The translations under genes were made by a program, and so were the position numbers. A stretch of 56,883 bases of DNA from Paludibacteraceae bacterium (GTDB lineage: Bacteria; Bacteroidota; Bacteroidia; Bacteroidales; Paludibacteraceae). The DNA lies in contig JAKSKV010000019.1 of NCBI GenBank assembly GCA_024401555.1, positions 1 to 56,883 on the forward strand. Reading direction: 5' to 3'. Position 1 is the first letter of the stretch. Each line of letters opens with the position of its first letter. Shown piece after piece: positions 33,090 through 40,864 of the stretch. Below the pieces are notes generated by a model, which was not told where the DNA came from, searched no databases, and saw only the letters and a list, made by a program, of their open reading frames with translations.

Positions 33090-33092
33090 CAA

Positions 33093-33128
33093 AAAAAACT
33101 CCTCCCCTCTGTAACTGAGGGAAGGAGG
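33093..33128 (-). terminator. Terminator between element and tail operon
   Basis: CTCCT-CCCTC / GAGGG-AGGAG stem with A8 before and T-rich after, so T8 on the minus strand. Separates the tail/DGR unit from the giant-protein unit, now further split by the tnpB element. Confidence 0.6.
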
Positions 33129-33234
33129 TATTTTGTCAAAAGACTCGTAATTTCCTGCACGAATAACCATCCCCTCATGGGTGGGATGATAGTAGGTTGC
33201 CATCGTGAAATGGCGATTTAAGTTACACTTTCTT

Positions 33235-33384
33235 TTAATCCTCAATATACCTCACGATAGTATCTTCGGATATGTGGCCAATAGTCTCACAGTAGTAAGT
33301 TCGAGTCCAGAGGGTTGGAATACGACTCTTGAGCTTGGCGAACTCTCGACGTAGAACAACAGAGGGGTAACCATTCCGTCGATA
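33235..33384 (-). pseudogene. tnpA (Y1 transposase), C-terminal remnant
   Basis: Minus-strand frame reads YRRNGYPSVVLRREFAKLKS, then PTLWTRTYYCETIGHISEDT, then IVRYIED and stop. This matches the C-terminus of IS200/IS605 TnpA (LWTRSYFV ... GxVSxxxIxxYIExQ). The catalytic N-terminal part (HUH and Tyr) is missing; the frame breaks where similarity between the two elements starts. Divergent from tnpB, as in IS605. Confidence 0.75.
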
Positions 33385-33487
33385 AGAATTTAATCAAAAT
33401 GCTATGTTGATGTTGCAGTTTTATTGTTTTGTTGATAAATTCCGCAAATATTTCTTTCCTAAATTTGGAGAATGGGAGATTATTACC

Positions 33488-33495
33488 TACCTTTG
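33488..33495 (+). promoter_or_regulatory. Promoter -7 element of tnpB element, copy 2
   Basis: TACCTTTG, as in copy 1; predicted transcript start falls at stem A of the structured RNA. Confidence 0.65.
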
Positions 33496-33498
33496 CAG

Positions 33499-33643
33499 CG
33501 AACAAAAAATTACACGGCATTTTCAAAATGCGGAAGATAGATTAAAAATATACTCTTGGCATTCGCCCCGTATCTGCATTATAATGATGTGGATGCACTT
33601 CGTGTAAAAGTGTTGTTCGACGGGTAGCGAATGTCATTTTTTT
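33499..33643 (+). ncRNA. Predicted pseudoknotted RNA, copy 2
   Basis: Same architecture as 17331-17482 with different bases. Stem A: CGAACAA (33499-33505) with TTGTTCG (33613-33619), and TTACACG (33510-33516) with CGTGTAA (33601-33607). Hairpin D: GCATT/AATGC (33517-33531). Stem B: GGCATTCGC (33558-33566) with GCGAATGTC (33627-33635). Hairpin C: ATCTGCAT/ATGTGGAT with two G-T pairs (33572-33594). T7 run follows. Best-conserved unpaired parts are GCCCC-TATCTGCAT and TAATGATG. Confidence 0.75.
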
Positions 33644-33676
33644 ATGGCTCTGAACAAGCTTTTTTATTACACAATT

Positions 33677-33874
33677 ATGGTACAACCAGAAAAAGAGATC
33701 TCCTTGGCATTCAAGAAGAACATGGATCCCGAAGACATTGAAAGTATGAGGGACGCAGTGCAGACATTACTCACATTTTGCCTGAGTGATGATGAAATCC
33801 TTCCTTGTCTTGACACAGACACTTGCTTTCACGCAAGCAACGTAATCAAGATTTTGAATGACAGTATGGCATAA
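33677..33874 (+). CDS. Small passenger protein of tnpB element, copy 2
   Basis: 65 residues (MVQPEKEISLAFKKNMDPED). The C-terminal 45 residues, with VQTLLTFCLSDDEILPCLDT, match copy 1 almost fully; the N-terminus does not. 17 nt before tnpB. No recognised family. Confidence 0.7.
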   Translation: MVQPEKEISLAFKKNMDPEDIESMRDAVQTLLTFCLSDDEILPCLDTDTCFHASNVIKILNDSMA

Positions 33875-33891
33875 ACATTCCATTTCGCGTC

Positions 33892-34995
33892 ATGATTGCA
33901 TACAAGTACAAGCTATATCGGACCGATAAGACGAAACATCTGGATAAGATGCTTCGCGAGGCTTCATTTGTATGGAATCATGCCCTTGCCTTGCAGAAAC
34001 GCTACTACCGTCTATACAAGAAGTATATCAGCTGTAAAAGAATGCAGGGACACTTTGCCAAACGAATAAATAGATTCCTTTTGCATTCCCAGACGGTTCA
34101 GGAAATCCTTCAACGTCTCGATGAAGCGTACATGCGTTTCTTCAAGCATCTTGCTGTCCGTCCTCCGAAGTTCAAGAAGGCAAAGCACTTCTCTTCCTTT
34201 CTCTTCAAACAGGGAGGTTTCAAGCTGGACGGCAACAAGATCCGCATCAACAAGATTTCAAAGACCTACAAGTTCTCACTATCTCGGGAGTACCAGGGAA
34301 AGGTGAAGACGGTCATGTTCAAGCGCAGTCCTCTCGGTGAATACTACATCATCGTCACAACCGATGCTGTTGCCAATGCCTACGGAAAGTCACATAATGG
34401 TGCATCCGTCGGTATTGACTTCGGTCTGAAGACCTATATGACAATGAGTGATGGTACCATCGTCGAGAGCCCTCGTTTCCTGAAGACCGACCTTCCTTCA
34501 CTCCAGAAGAATGGTCGCAAACTCTCCATGTGCAAGCAGCACTCCCACCATAGAGAGCAGCGACGCAAGGATATGAACCGACAGTATGAGCGCATTGTCA
34601 ACAAGCGTAATGATTGGCAATGGAAACTTGCTCACGTTCTTTGCCGTAAGTACGACCGAATCTTCATTGAGGATCTTCGCCTCACAGGTATGACAAAGCT
34701 CTGGGGAAGGAAGATGTCGGACTTGGCACATGCCGAGTTTGTCAACAAACTGAAGCATGTTGCCGGGAAGTATGGTGTCACCGTCCATAAAATTGACAGA
34801 TTCTTCCCTTCAAGCAAGACCTGCACTTGTGGGTATGTCAACAAAGAATTAACCCTCAGAGACCGTCACTGGACGTGTCCTGAGTGCGGTACCCGTCACC
34901 ATCGTGACGAGCTTGCCGCATCCAATATACTTCGACAGGGCATTGTCGAGTTGGAGAGTGACCGTAAGACTACATGCCGTCCTAAGACGGTGTAG
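33892..34995 (+). CDS. tnpB: TnpB RNA-guided nuclease, copy 2
   Basis: 367 residues, same RuvC triad and zinc ribbon as copy 1 (GIDFG, IFIEDL, RDELAASN). Nearly identical to copy 1 at the DNA level along the whole gene, implying recent duplication or gene conversion. C-terminal GIVELESDRK differs from GIAELESGCK. Confidence 0.93.
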   Translation: MIAYKYKLYRTDKTKHLDKMLREASFVWNHALALQKRYYRLYKKYISCKRMQGHFAKRINRFLLHSQTVQEILQRLDEAYMRFFKHLAVRPPKFKKAKHFSSFLFKQGGFKLDGNKIRINKISKTYKFSLSREYQGKVKTVMFKRSPLGEYYIIVTTDAVANAYGKSHNGASVGIDFGLKTYMTMSDGTIVESPRFLKTDLPSLQKNGRKLSMCKQHSHHREQRRKDMNRQYERIVNKRNDWQWKLAHVLCRKYDRIFIEDLRLTGMTKLWGRKMSDLAHAEFVNKLKHVAGKYGVTVHKIDRFFPSSKTCTCGYVNKELTLRDRHWTCPECGTRHHRDELAASNILRQGIVELESDRKTTCRPKTV

Positions 34996-35049
34996 CAGCC
35001 ACGTTTGTATCCAAGAATCTCACTTCCTTTAGGGGTGAGAGTATGTCAA
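34970..35049 (+). ncRNA. Right end / omega-RNA scaffold, copy 2
   Basis: The same two hairpins as copy 1. The second differs by an exchange in the arm (CTCACTTCC versus CTCATTCCC) that keeps most pairing. Predicted guide starts at 35050 (GTCAAATATCCCAATACCAA), i.e. the end of the giant tail gene. Confidence 0.65.
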
Positions 35050-35050
35050 G

Positions 35051-38000
35051 TCAAATATCCCAATACCAAGAAGGCATATTGGAGCCCCTGCCGATTGCCA
35101 ACTGTGGCAAGCCATCATCAAACGGATCTTCTGGGTTGAGTATTGCAGGGTTTATCTTATGGCTACCTACAATAATATCCTGCCATCGGTCAACATTTTC
35201 GGCAAAGGAAGGATTCATATTGTTCACTTCACCATTAAAAGCGAAAGACTCAATTCTTCCCATTGGCATGTCGGTACTTGCAATACAAGTCAAAGGTTCA
35301 AAATCGAAAGCATTCTGAACATACCAAGTTAAACAATTTGCTCCTTGATATTCTTCTACGGTGCTTATAAGATGTAAGGTCTGCCCTGGCATTAGGAATA
35401 TAAACCTTGAACTTGCTCCGTTGAATGAAAATCTACCATGGAAATAGCTCGCATCGGATGTTCCATAGTAATATTCACCTGTAAGGATTCGTCCTTCATC
35501 CTGTAGCATCAACGGGTCTGCGCACACAAGCACTCCCATATTATACAGATTCCTCAGATGTTCAAGATTGCCGTAGCCATCATGGAAATACTGCTTCAGT
35601 TGAGAATCCTTGATACAAGACCACAACGCGAACTGAATAGGAGGCGGTGCGACAGAAATCGTTAAATGAGTACCACTTACCTCATGCTTAGGTATTCTAA
35701 AAGAATACTCCGTTTCTCCAGCTGCCATAAAGGTTAAGTCAGTGTCTATATATCGAGGCAATAGCAGAGTCTTGTTTCTATGAAGGATTGGTGAATTGCC
35801 GCTTCTGTCATATATAGGGATATAGACAGAGCCGTGCTCTTTCACGTTGATAGCCTGAAAAGAGACATCAGATGCATCATATCCATAGTCGCCATCACTG
35901 ATAATGTCAACACACATGGCTTGCGTTGCCTCGTCCAATGCTTCTTGTGTACTAAGCATTTCCTCGCTAAGAGTTCCCTTGATTGTACAGTTAGTGACAT
36001 CAAGATTCTCTATCTTACCACGACCGACAAACAGCACTTTGCTTGCCGTAAACTCACGGTACTCCGTCATCGTCCAAGGATGATCTTCGTCCCACGACTC
36101 ATTCTTGGAAGAAGTGGCAGGATTCTTCCCCTTGTTCGTAACCTTACACAGAAACATTTCTGAAGGCTTGTCGCCAAGGTACACTATATCCTGGAAGTCC
36201 TCATTTCCTGCACCACAAGTATAAGTTGTTTCAGCATTCCATTGTGACGGGCCACGGAGAGGTTTACCTGATGCTCCTGGGATTCCTTGCGGACCTTGTG
36301 GACCTTGCGGTCCTATAGCTCCTTGCGGTCCCTTCTCGCCAGTCAGACGCACATATTTGTAACCACCCCATGCAGGGTCATTCTTGTGCATCATCTTTTC
36401 GGCATCCCATATCTTACGCATCTGACGCATCCATTGATATGGTTTGTTTGTGGTGGTTGGCGAAGGCGCATCAGTCCATACAGTCACATCGGTAGGATTT
36501 GTCAATGATGCAGATATACCGAAATCACATGCAACGTAATCAGCACCATCACCTTTCTCACCAACAACACGGAAAGGATCACCCCATTCTGCATCACCCC
36601 TATTCTTGGTGCGCATCCAGAGAGCACCTTCATAAAAGACATCAAACCAATCTATGCAATCTGCGGAATACTGCGCGATTACACCATTACCTTCAGCATA
36701 TACGGTGGTTTTCTTGTAGTCTTCTGTCTCAGCATCCCACTCATACCAATAGCCGTCAGAACCAATATAAGGAGAATGACCCTCATCACCAACGGAGGTG
36801 TACTCTGTCACAACACCATTGATTACCCAGTTCTTTGTGTCTGGGTCAATAGTAGGAGTAATGCCGTTGCTACCACGTTCATAGATAGGCACTGATACCA
36901 TACCTGTAAGATAGGCAAAGATTGCATCGCCGAACTCTGCTTCGCCAAGTTCGCTACCGGCATTGAGCATATAGAACTCAACACTTATATCAGAAGGCTC
37001 AATAGTTACCGTGCGACTACTCTCCGCCACTGGCATCTGCTGGTTCTTGCCGATATATATATGCACCTCATCCTCATACACATAACGAGGCTCGTCACCA
37101 CCGTCATCCACCACTACATCACAATGTATGGTATCATCATCGAGATTGGTGCTGCCATCAGGTTCACGAAGTATCTGCTGTGCACTTGGTATAATACGAT
37201 AATTCGGAGATAGTGTGTCATATAGTTTTATCCAATCGGGATTACCGACAGAAGGTGGCTGAGTACTGGCCTGCGGTACTGCACACTGCCACTTAATGTT
37301 GTTGTAATAGCATGTGTCGTATGTCGAACTATTGACTACGTATGGATCATTCTCGGCTACCTCCTGCTTCCATACACCACGATTACGCTCCTGACGGACA
37401 GGATTGCCTTGATAGTCGATATAATGAATGTCCTGAAGAAATGCTCCACGCACATAGAGGTATGGTTGCAATGGATTCATTACATGTCCCTTGAACGTAT
37501 TCTCTACGAAATTGAATGGCAAACCGAAGAAAGCGGTGTAGTTCTCATTGTTAATCTTCGGATGATTTACGCCATCAAGCATGGCAATACGCTTCTCTAT
37601 GCTCGAAATATACCAACAAGACTGACGTATGTTACGATATGTGCCATCCTCGTTCTGCACAATAAATGCCTTATAATCGGGATTCTGATATGCGTCTTCG
37701 GAAGGCTCTACGTTATTGCCCCAACGCTGTAGGCGCATGAGTTTTGCAGGGAGATAGTTTTGGCCTGATGGAACATCAGCATCATTGTAGATGTTTACTG
37801 TTATAGAATTAGGTTCTCCTGTATCTATATCAGACACCCACATCCATGCAGTGAAGTACTCACCCCCTCCAAGACTATCAAGGTTGTTGACTATACCACG
37901 AAGAACGTCACCCTGCTTGAAAGCATGGAAATCTGTGTCGTTACGACGCTCTATTTTGCAGGTGTAAGTACCATCCTCATTTGGAGTTATCTCTTCGATT

Positions 38001-39055
38001 GTACCAGACTCAGTAAAGACAAACTCAGACTCCTGCGCTGAAAGACGGTTGTAGATAAGTTCAAGAACCTTGAGGGAAGAACGGATCTCAAGTGATTCGA
38101 GCTGCATACGACCTGACGGAAACAATCCCCATGACTTACCAGTAGTCATGCTGTCCGAAAAATCCTTGTTCTGGAGAATACCATTAAGCTCAGACAGTTC
38201 ATCGACGGTAAGTTTCTTCACAACCTCAAGGAACTGCATTTTGAGTTTGTAATCGGTCTCATCATCCTGATCCTTACGAAGGTATTTCTTCTCAATCTCT
38301 TCCTCGCGGTCAGCAAGGTATTTTGTAGTGACAACAGCACCTGTGTCACTATCAGAGATTGTGCCGAAATCGGCTACCGATGTAAGGGTTCCTTTGTCCT
38401 GAGTGCCATTGCCGACAAACTGCACACTGGATGTGCGAAGATTGGAGAACCACGAAGCGGCATCCATGACTATCCTCTTGAGGAAACTGACCGACTGACT
38501 GAGTGCATTCCATCGGTACCAAGGTATATCTGGTCCTTCGCTATATGCCTCTTCCGTGGCAAGAGTGCCAGATACTATGTCCTGTTGCCATGTGCGATTA
38601 CCGCCTTCGACGGATGCCGAAATGATGCCTTGGATATACAGATAATAATATTGGTCAGTGCCTATATGCACACCTTCCTCCGTATATCCCAGATAGTCGA
38701 TAATGCAAGGAGCAAAGCCTACAAGTGCGGTGCTTCCAGACTGCGCATTGCGCGGAATGAGGATATACACATACTTTTCTCCTATGGCAGGATATATGGT
38801 GTCTGTCGGTTCGCCTTCGGCATCCGTGGTCGTTACGACGGCATCCTTGAGAACTGAGGCATATCCGCTTACAGGCCAACGGCGGTAAGAATGGGCGTTG
38901 TCGAAGCCCAATCCTTCTACGCCTGGCATATATGCCATAACCATTGCGCCGGAGGAAACGCTTACTGCGACCTTCTGCGGATCACCGAGAGCATTGAGTG
39001 TGAATGTCAATGCCTGTGGCGCAAGCCAATATTGGGATGTTAAGAATTGAGTCAT
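35051..39055 (-). CDS. Giant phage tail protein with short collagen-like stretch
   Basis: 1334 residues (MTQFLTSQYWLAPQALTF). N-terminal 250 residues look like a baseplate/tail attachment region, with long beta-rich modules after. A short Gly-X-Y collagen-like run (GPQGPQGPQGIPGASG) begins near residue 915, followed by more beta modules and a coiled coil (SEEMLSTQEALDEATQAM). Likely a trimeric tail spike or host-specificity protein. The tnpB element lies one base after its stop; homologues would show whether the original C-terminus was longer. Confidence 0.82.
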   Translation of the reverse strand: MTQFLTSQYWLAPQALTFTLNALGDPQKVAVSVSSGAMVMAYMPGVEGLGFDNAHSYRRWPVSGYASVLKDAVVTTTDAEGEPTDTIYPAIGEKYVYILIPRNAQSGSTALVGFAPCIIDYLGYTEEGVHIGTDQYYYLYIQGIISASVEGGNRTWQQDIVSGTLATEEAYSEGPDIPWYRWNALSQSVSFLKRIVMDAASWFSNLRTSSVQFVGNGTQDKGTLTSVADFGTISDSDTGAVVTTKYLADREEEIEKKYLRKDQDDETDYKLKMQFLEVVKKLTVDELSELNGILQNKDFSDSMTTGKSWGLFPSGRMQLESLEIRSSLKVLELIYNRLSAQESEFVFTESGTIEEITPNEDGTYTCKIERRNDTDFHAFKQGDVLRGIVNNLDSLGGGEYFTAWMWVSDIDTGEPNSITVNIYNDADVPSGQNYLPAKLMRLQRWGNNVEPSEDAYQNPDYKAFIVQNEDGTYRNIRQSCWYISSIEKRIAMLDGVNHPKINNENYTAFFGLPFNFVENTFKGHVMNPLQPYLYVRGAFLQDIHYIDYQGNPVRQERNRGVWKQEVAENDPYVVNSSTYDTCYYNNIKWQCAVPQASTQPPSVGNPDWIKLYDTLSPNYRIIPSAQQILREPDGSTNLDDDTIHCDVVVDDGGDEPRYVYEDEVHIYIGKNQQMPVAESSRTVTIEPSDISVEFYMLNAGSELGEAEFGDAIFAYLTGMVSVPIYERGSNGITPTIDPDTKNWVINGVVTEYTSVGDEGHSPYIGSDGYWYEWDAETEDYKKTTVYAEGNGVIAQYSADCIDWFDVFYEGALWMRTKNRGDAEWGDPFRVVGEKGDGADYVACDFGISASLTNPTDVTVWTDAPSPTTTNKPYQWMRQMRKIWDAEKMMHKNDPAWGGYKYVRLTGEKGPQGAIGPQGPQGPQGIPGASGKPLRGPSQWNAETTYTCGAGNEDFQDIVYLGDKPSEMFLCKVTNKGKNPATSSKNESWDEDHPWTMTEYREFTASKVLFVGRGKIENLDVTNCTIKGTLSEEMLSTQEALDEATQAMCVDIISDGDYGYDASDVSFQAINVKEHGSVYIPIYDRSGNSPILHRNKTLLLPRYIDTDLTFMAAGETEYSFRIPKHEVSGTHLTISVAPPPIQFALWSCIKDSQLKQYFHDGYGNLEHLRNLYNMGVLVCADPLMLQDEGRILTGEYYYGTSDASYFHGRFSFNGASSRFIFLMPGQTLHLISTVEEYQGANCLTWYVQNAFDFEPLTCIASTDMPMGRIESFAFNGEVNNMNPSFAENVDRWQDIIVGSHKINPAILNPEDPFDDGLPQLAIGRGSNMPSWYWDI

Positions 39056-39120
39056 AATAGATGCCCCACCCTACTCCCTCCCGATGGAGGGCGGTGGGTA
39101 TGTGCTGTGATTATTTATTG

Positions 39121-39128
39121 CAAAGATA
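39121..39128 (-). promoter_or_regulatory. Promoter -7 element for giant tail gene
   Basis: TATCTTTG, 66 nt before the ATG, directly following the terminator at 39131-39162. Confidence 0.6.
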
Positions 39129-39130
39129 CA

Positions 39131-39162
39131 AAAAAGGCAGTAACGGGATGTTACTGCCTTTT
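39131..39162 (-). terminator. Terminator (GGCAGTAAC/GTTACTGCC)
   Basis: Perfect 9-bp stem with A/T runs on both sides; ends the 39780-39273 unit on the minus strand and is coupled to the next promoter. Confidence 0.7.
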
Positions 39163-39168
39163 CTTTTT

Positions 39169-39294
39169 GCAATGAAGCTGAGCTTCATTGGACGGAAACG
39201 AGAGGGGCTTGCCGAAATCGGCAAGGAACGGGGACAACCTGCCAAGGACGATAAGGAACGGGAACGGGAAAGTTATCTTTCCCGAACGGGGGTG
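39169..39294 (+). repeat. Hairpin-module array 14
   Basis: Type 1 (AATGAAGCTGAGCTTCATT), type 3 (CTTGCCGAAATCGGCAAG), degenerate type 3 and type 4 (GGGAAAGTTATCTTTCCC). Confidence 0.8.
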
Positions 39295-39584
39295 ATGAAG
39301 AATGCCTTCTTCATTTCTTCCTTCAGAACATGGGATTCTAAAAGCGATGCGGCATTGGACGGATCTATGTAAGGAGCGAAATACTGGTAATAATGTGCGC
39401 ATAACCGGCGTTCACGAGAAAGGCGATTGATGATATATCCTTTCATCTTATGCTTCTTGGCAAATGTGTCTGCATCAGAACGGGTTTCTAACTGCCGGAA
39501 CTCAGTGCATAAGGTATCACAACTATAAATATGGTCAATGGCTTCTATCCATTCATCCAGACCGCGTTTACTATTCTTTGTCAT
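39273..39584 (-). CDS. Hypothetical protein, 103 residues
   Basis: Starts MTKNSKRGLDEWIEAIDHIY. Overlaps the upstream gene by 14 nt. Helical and charged; its 3' end runs into hairpin array 14 (ends FFITPVRER), so the repeat appears to have replaced the original end. Function unknown. Confidence 0.65.
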   Translation of the reverse strand: MTKNSKRGLDEWIEAIDHIYSCDTLCTEFRQLETRSDADTFAKKHKMKGYIINRLSRERRLCAHYYQYFAPYIDPSNAASLLESHVLKEEMKKAFFITPVRER

Positions 39585-39780
39585 ACTGCTTTATTTCTTC
39601 GTTAATAAGATTATACATTTTCTTGCACCATTCATCAGCAGACAAGCCATTAAGAGACTGGGCATAGGCACGGATCTTGACGAGGGTCATATAAGAACCT
39701 ATTTCGGCAGAGTTAGTGTTGCTCTCTTGGATTTCCTTTAATGTGAATCCTCCAAGAAGATGGATTAGAATTTTTCGCAT
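39571..39780 (-). CDS. Small hypothetical protein
   Basis: 69 residues (MRKILIHLLGGFTLKEIQES). Helical; paired with the overlapping downstream gene. Function unknown. Confidence 0.65.
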   Translation of the reverse strand: MRKILIHLLGGFTLKEIQESNTNSAEIGSYMTLVKIRAYAQSLNGLSADEWCKKMYNLINEEIKQYDKE

Positions 39781-39807
39781 AGTCGATATTCTGTGTTAAG
39801 TTTTAGC

Positions 39808-39836
39808 AGAGAAAGAAACCTCCTCAACCCGTGGGG
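39808..39836. terminator. Hairpin with T-run upstream of small genes
   Basis: ACCTCC-CAACCCG-GGGGAGGT stem at about 39819-39841 followed by T6, oriented for plus-strand transcription, though a related hairpin lies at 39882-39906. Part of the long noncoding region 39781-40864. Confidence 0.4.
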
Positions 39837-39951
39837 AGGTCTGTTTTTTGAATTGTATATTAGTAAGAAAATCTAAGTGCTTTTAAGACCTCCCCCAGCA
39901 CGTGAGGAGGCCAAGGAGTAAAGGTATAATGTGAAAAGTCTGATGCTTTAG

Positions 39952-39992
39952 AAAAAGTGCGCTTGATCAATGCAACAGACTTCAGCGCACTT
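39952..39992 (-). terminator. Terminator of short minus-strand transcript
   Basis: AAGTGCGC / GCGCACTT 8-bp stem, followed by T5 on the minus strand. About 90 nt downstream of the promoter at 40081-40088. Confidence 0.65.
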
Positions 39993-40000
39993 CGCCATCC

Positions 40001-40069
40001 TTACGAATGACTAAGGTATAAAGGTGCCCACGCTTCATTATCAGAACACACCTTCATGATTTCCGGCAT
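40001..40069 (-). CDS. Possible 22-residue peptide
   Basis: MPEIMKVCSDNEAWAPLYLS and two more residues, then stop. It is the only frame in the roughly 120-nt transcript between promoter 40081-40088 and terminator 39952-39992. A +1 shift near the end would give LVIRKDGEVR. May equally be a small RNA. Confidence 0.3.
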   Translation of the reverse strand: MPEIMKVCSDNEAWAPLYLSHS

Positions 40070-40080
40070 TTAATTCGGCA

Positions 40081-40140
40081 CAAAGGTACGAATTATGTAC
40101 CAAATAAACAAATTTTTTATCCATTTTTAAGAATTAAATT
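40081..40140 (-). promoter_or_regulatory. Promoter with operator-like repeats, minus
   Basis: On the minus strand: AATTCTTAA, then GGTACATAATTCGTACC running into the -7 element TACCTTTG (40081-40088). Same design as 7686-7734 and 48985-49056. Confidence 0.65.
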
Positions 40141-40159
40141 CGGCGGTAGGCAGGAAGTG

Positions 40160-40232
40160 CAATAGGGCTGAGCTCTATTGGATAGGGGCGAAGCGACGGG
40201 GAACTGGAGGGCCTTACCAAAGACAACAAGGG
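40160..40232 (+). repeat. Hairpin-module array 15
   Basis: Type 1 with one mismatch (AATAGGGCTGAGCTCTATT) and degenerate linker and type-3 sequence. Confidence 0.65.
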
Positions 40233-40260
40233 ATAGGGAATTGAAAAAGGAGAGGATTTT

Positions 40261-40711
40261 TTCCACTTGGCAAAAATGGATTTCCACTTTTGCATGAAAT
40301 TTCCACTTTTGAAGATGATCCGAAAGAGAGGAAAGTGGAAGAAATAGCATTAGGGGAAAAAATCTAAATGCGATTTTTCATATTTCCACTTTTGTAACTC
40401 GTTGATAATCAGTGGTGCGATACCCTAAAAGTGGAATTTTTTTATTTTTTTTATATTAATACGTATGTGTGAGAAAAAAAATACTTGGGAAAAATATAAG
40501 AGAAAGCAACAGGAAACCATATCAAAATGCGCTTTTCGACTTGTTTTCAAAAACCTCCAACAATTTGAAAGATAAAGTGTTAAGTGGAATACACTGACGT
40601 GTTGCTATCATTCTGTTTTCAGGGTACGGGACTTCAAGAAAAGGGGAAGAAAGAAAACCCGAAAAATTTTTTCGTAGCAATTTATTTATATTTGCCCCTA
40701 AAATTCCACTT
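40261..40711. repeat. TTCCACTT repeat region, candidate origin or protein-binding array
   Basis: Eight copies of TTCCACTT, mostly extended to TTTCCACTTTTG: direct at 40261, 40282, 40301, 40384 and 40704; inverted at 40333, 40429 and 40582. An AT-rich stretch at 40436-40470 lies in the middle. No gene in 39781-40864 otherwise. The arrangement is like iterons around a DNA-unwinding element. Confidence 0.6.
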
Positions 40712-40749
40712 CTGCAAGTTTAGGGTGAAAAGGATGAGAATACATAAAA

Positions 40750-40786
40750 AAAAATCCTGCATACGCAAGGAGGCATGCAGGATAAA
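40750..40786. terminator. Terminator hairpin ATCCTGCAT/ATGCAGGAT
   Basis: 9-bp perfect stem preceded by A9; acts as a terminator for minus-strand transcripts (the endolysin unit). Confidence 0.65.
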
Positions 40787-40787
40787 G

Positions 40788-40820
40788 ATGCCCGAAGGCG
40801 AACCTTCGGGAACGGTGGTC
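40788..40820 (+). repeat. Hairpin module 16
   Basis: CCCGAAGG-CGAA-CCTTCGGG plus AACGGTGG; a type-2 module with loop CGAA instead of AGAA. Confidence 0.75.
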
Positions 40821-40864
40821 ATGGACTATGGACTGGACTATGGACTGCTCACCCCTACCCTACC

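Larger units (their letters stand above)
33385..35049 (+). mobile_element. IS200/IS605-family tnpB element, copy 2
   Basis: Conserved with 17216-18874. The element probably extends left to about 33150, past the tnpA remnant, where hairpins ATCCC/GGGAT (33158-33190 region) and GCCAT/ATGGC lie. The right end GTATGTCAA sits one base before the TGA of the 1334-residue tail gene. No functional tnpA. Confidence 0.85.

Noticed and set aside
33499-33643. Upstream RNA of the tnpB element as the omega RNA
   Set aside because: TnpB omega RNAs come from the right end with the guide beyond the element; this RNA ends at a T-run before the passenger gene and has no target-derived end.
36256-36330. Collagen-like repeats of the 1334-residue protein as a separate collagen gene
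   Set aside because: Only a short Gly-X-Y run inside a continuous large frame; a stem of a trimeric tail protein is the simpler reading.
40001-40069. Peptide 40001-40069 as a confident gene
   Set aside because: Only 22 codons without Shine-Dalgarno or homologous copy; kept as a low-confidence feature only.
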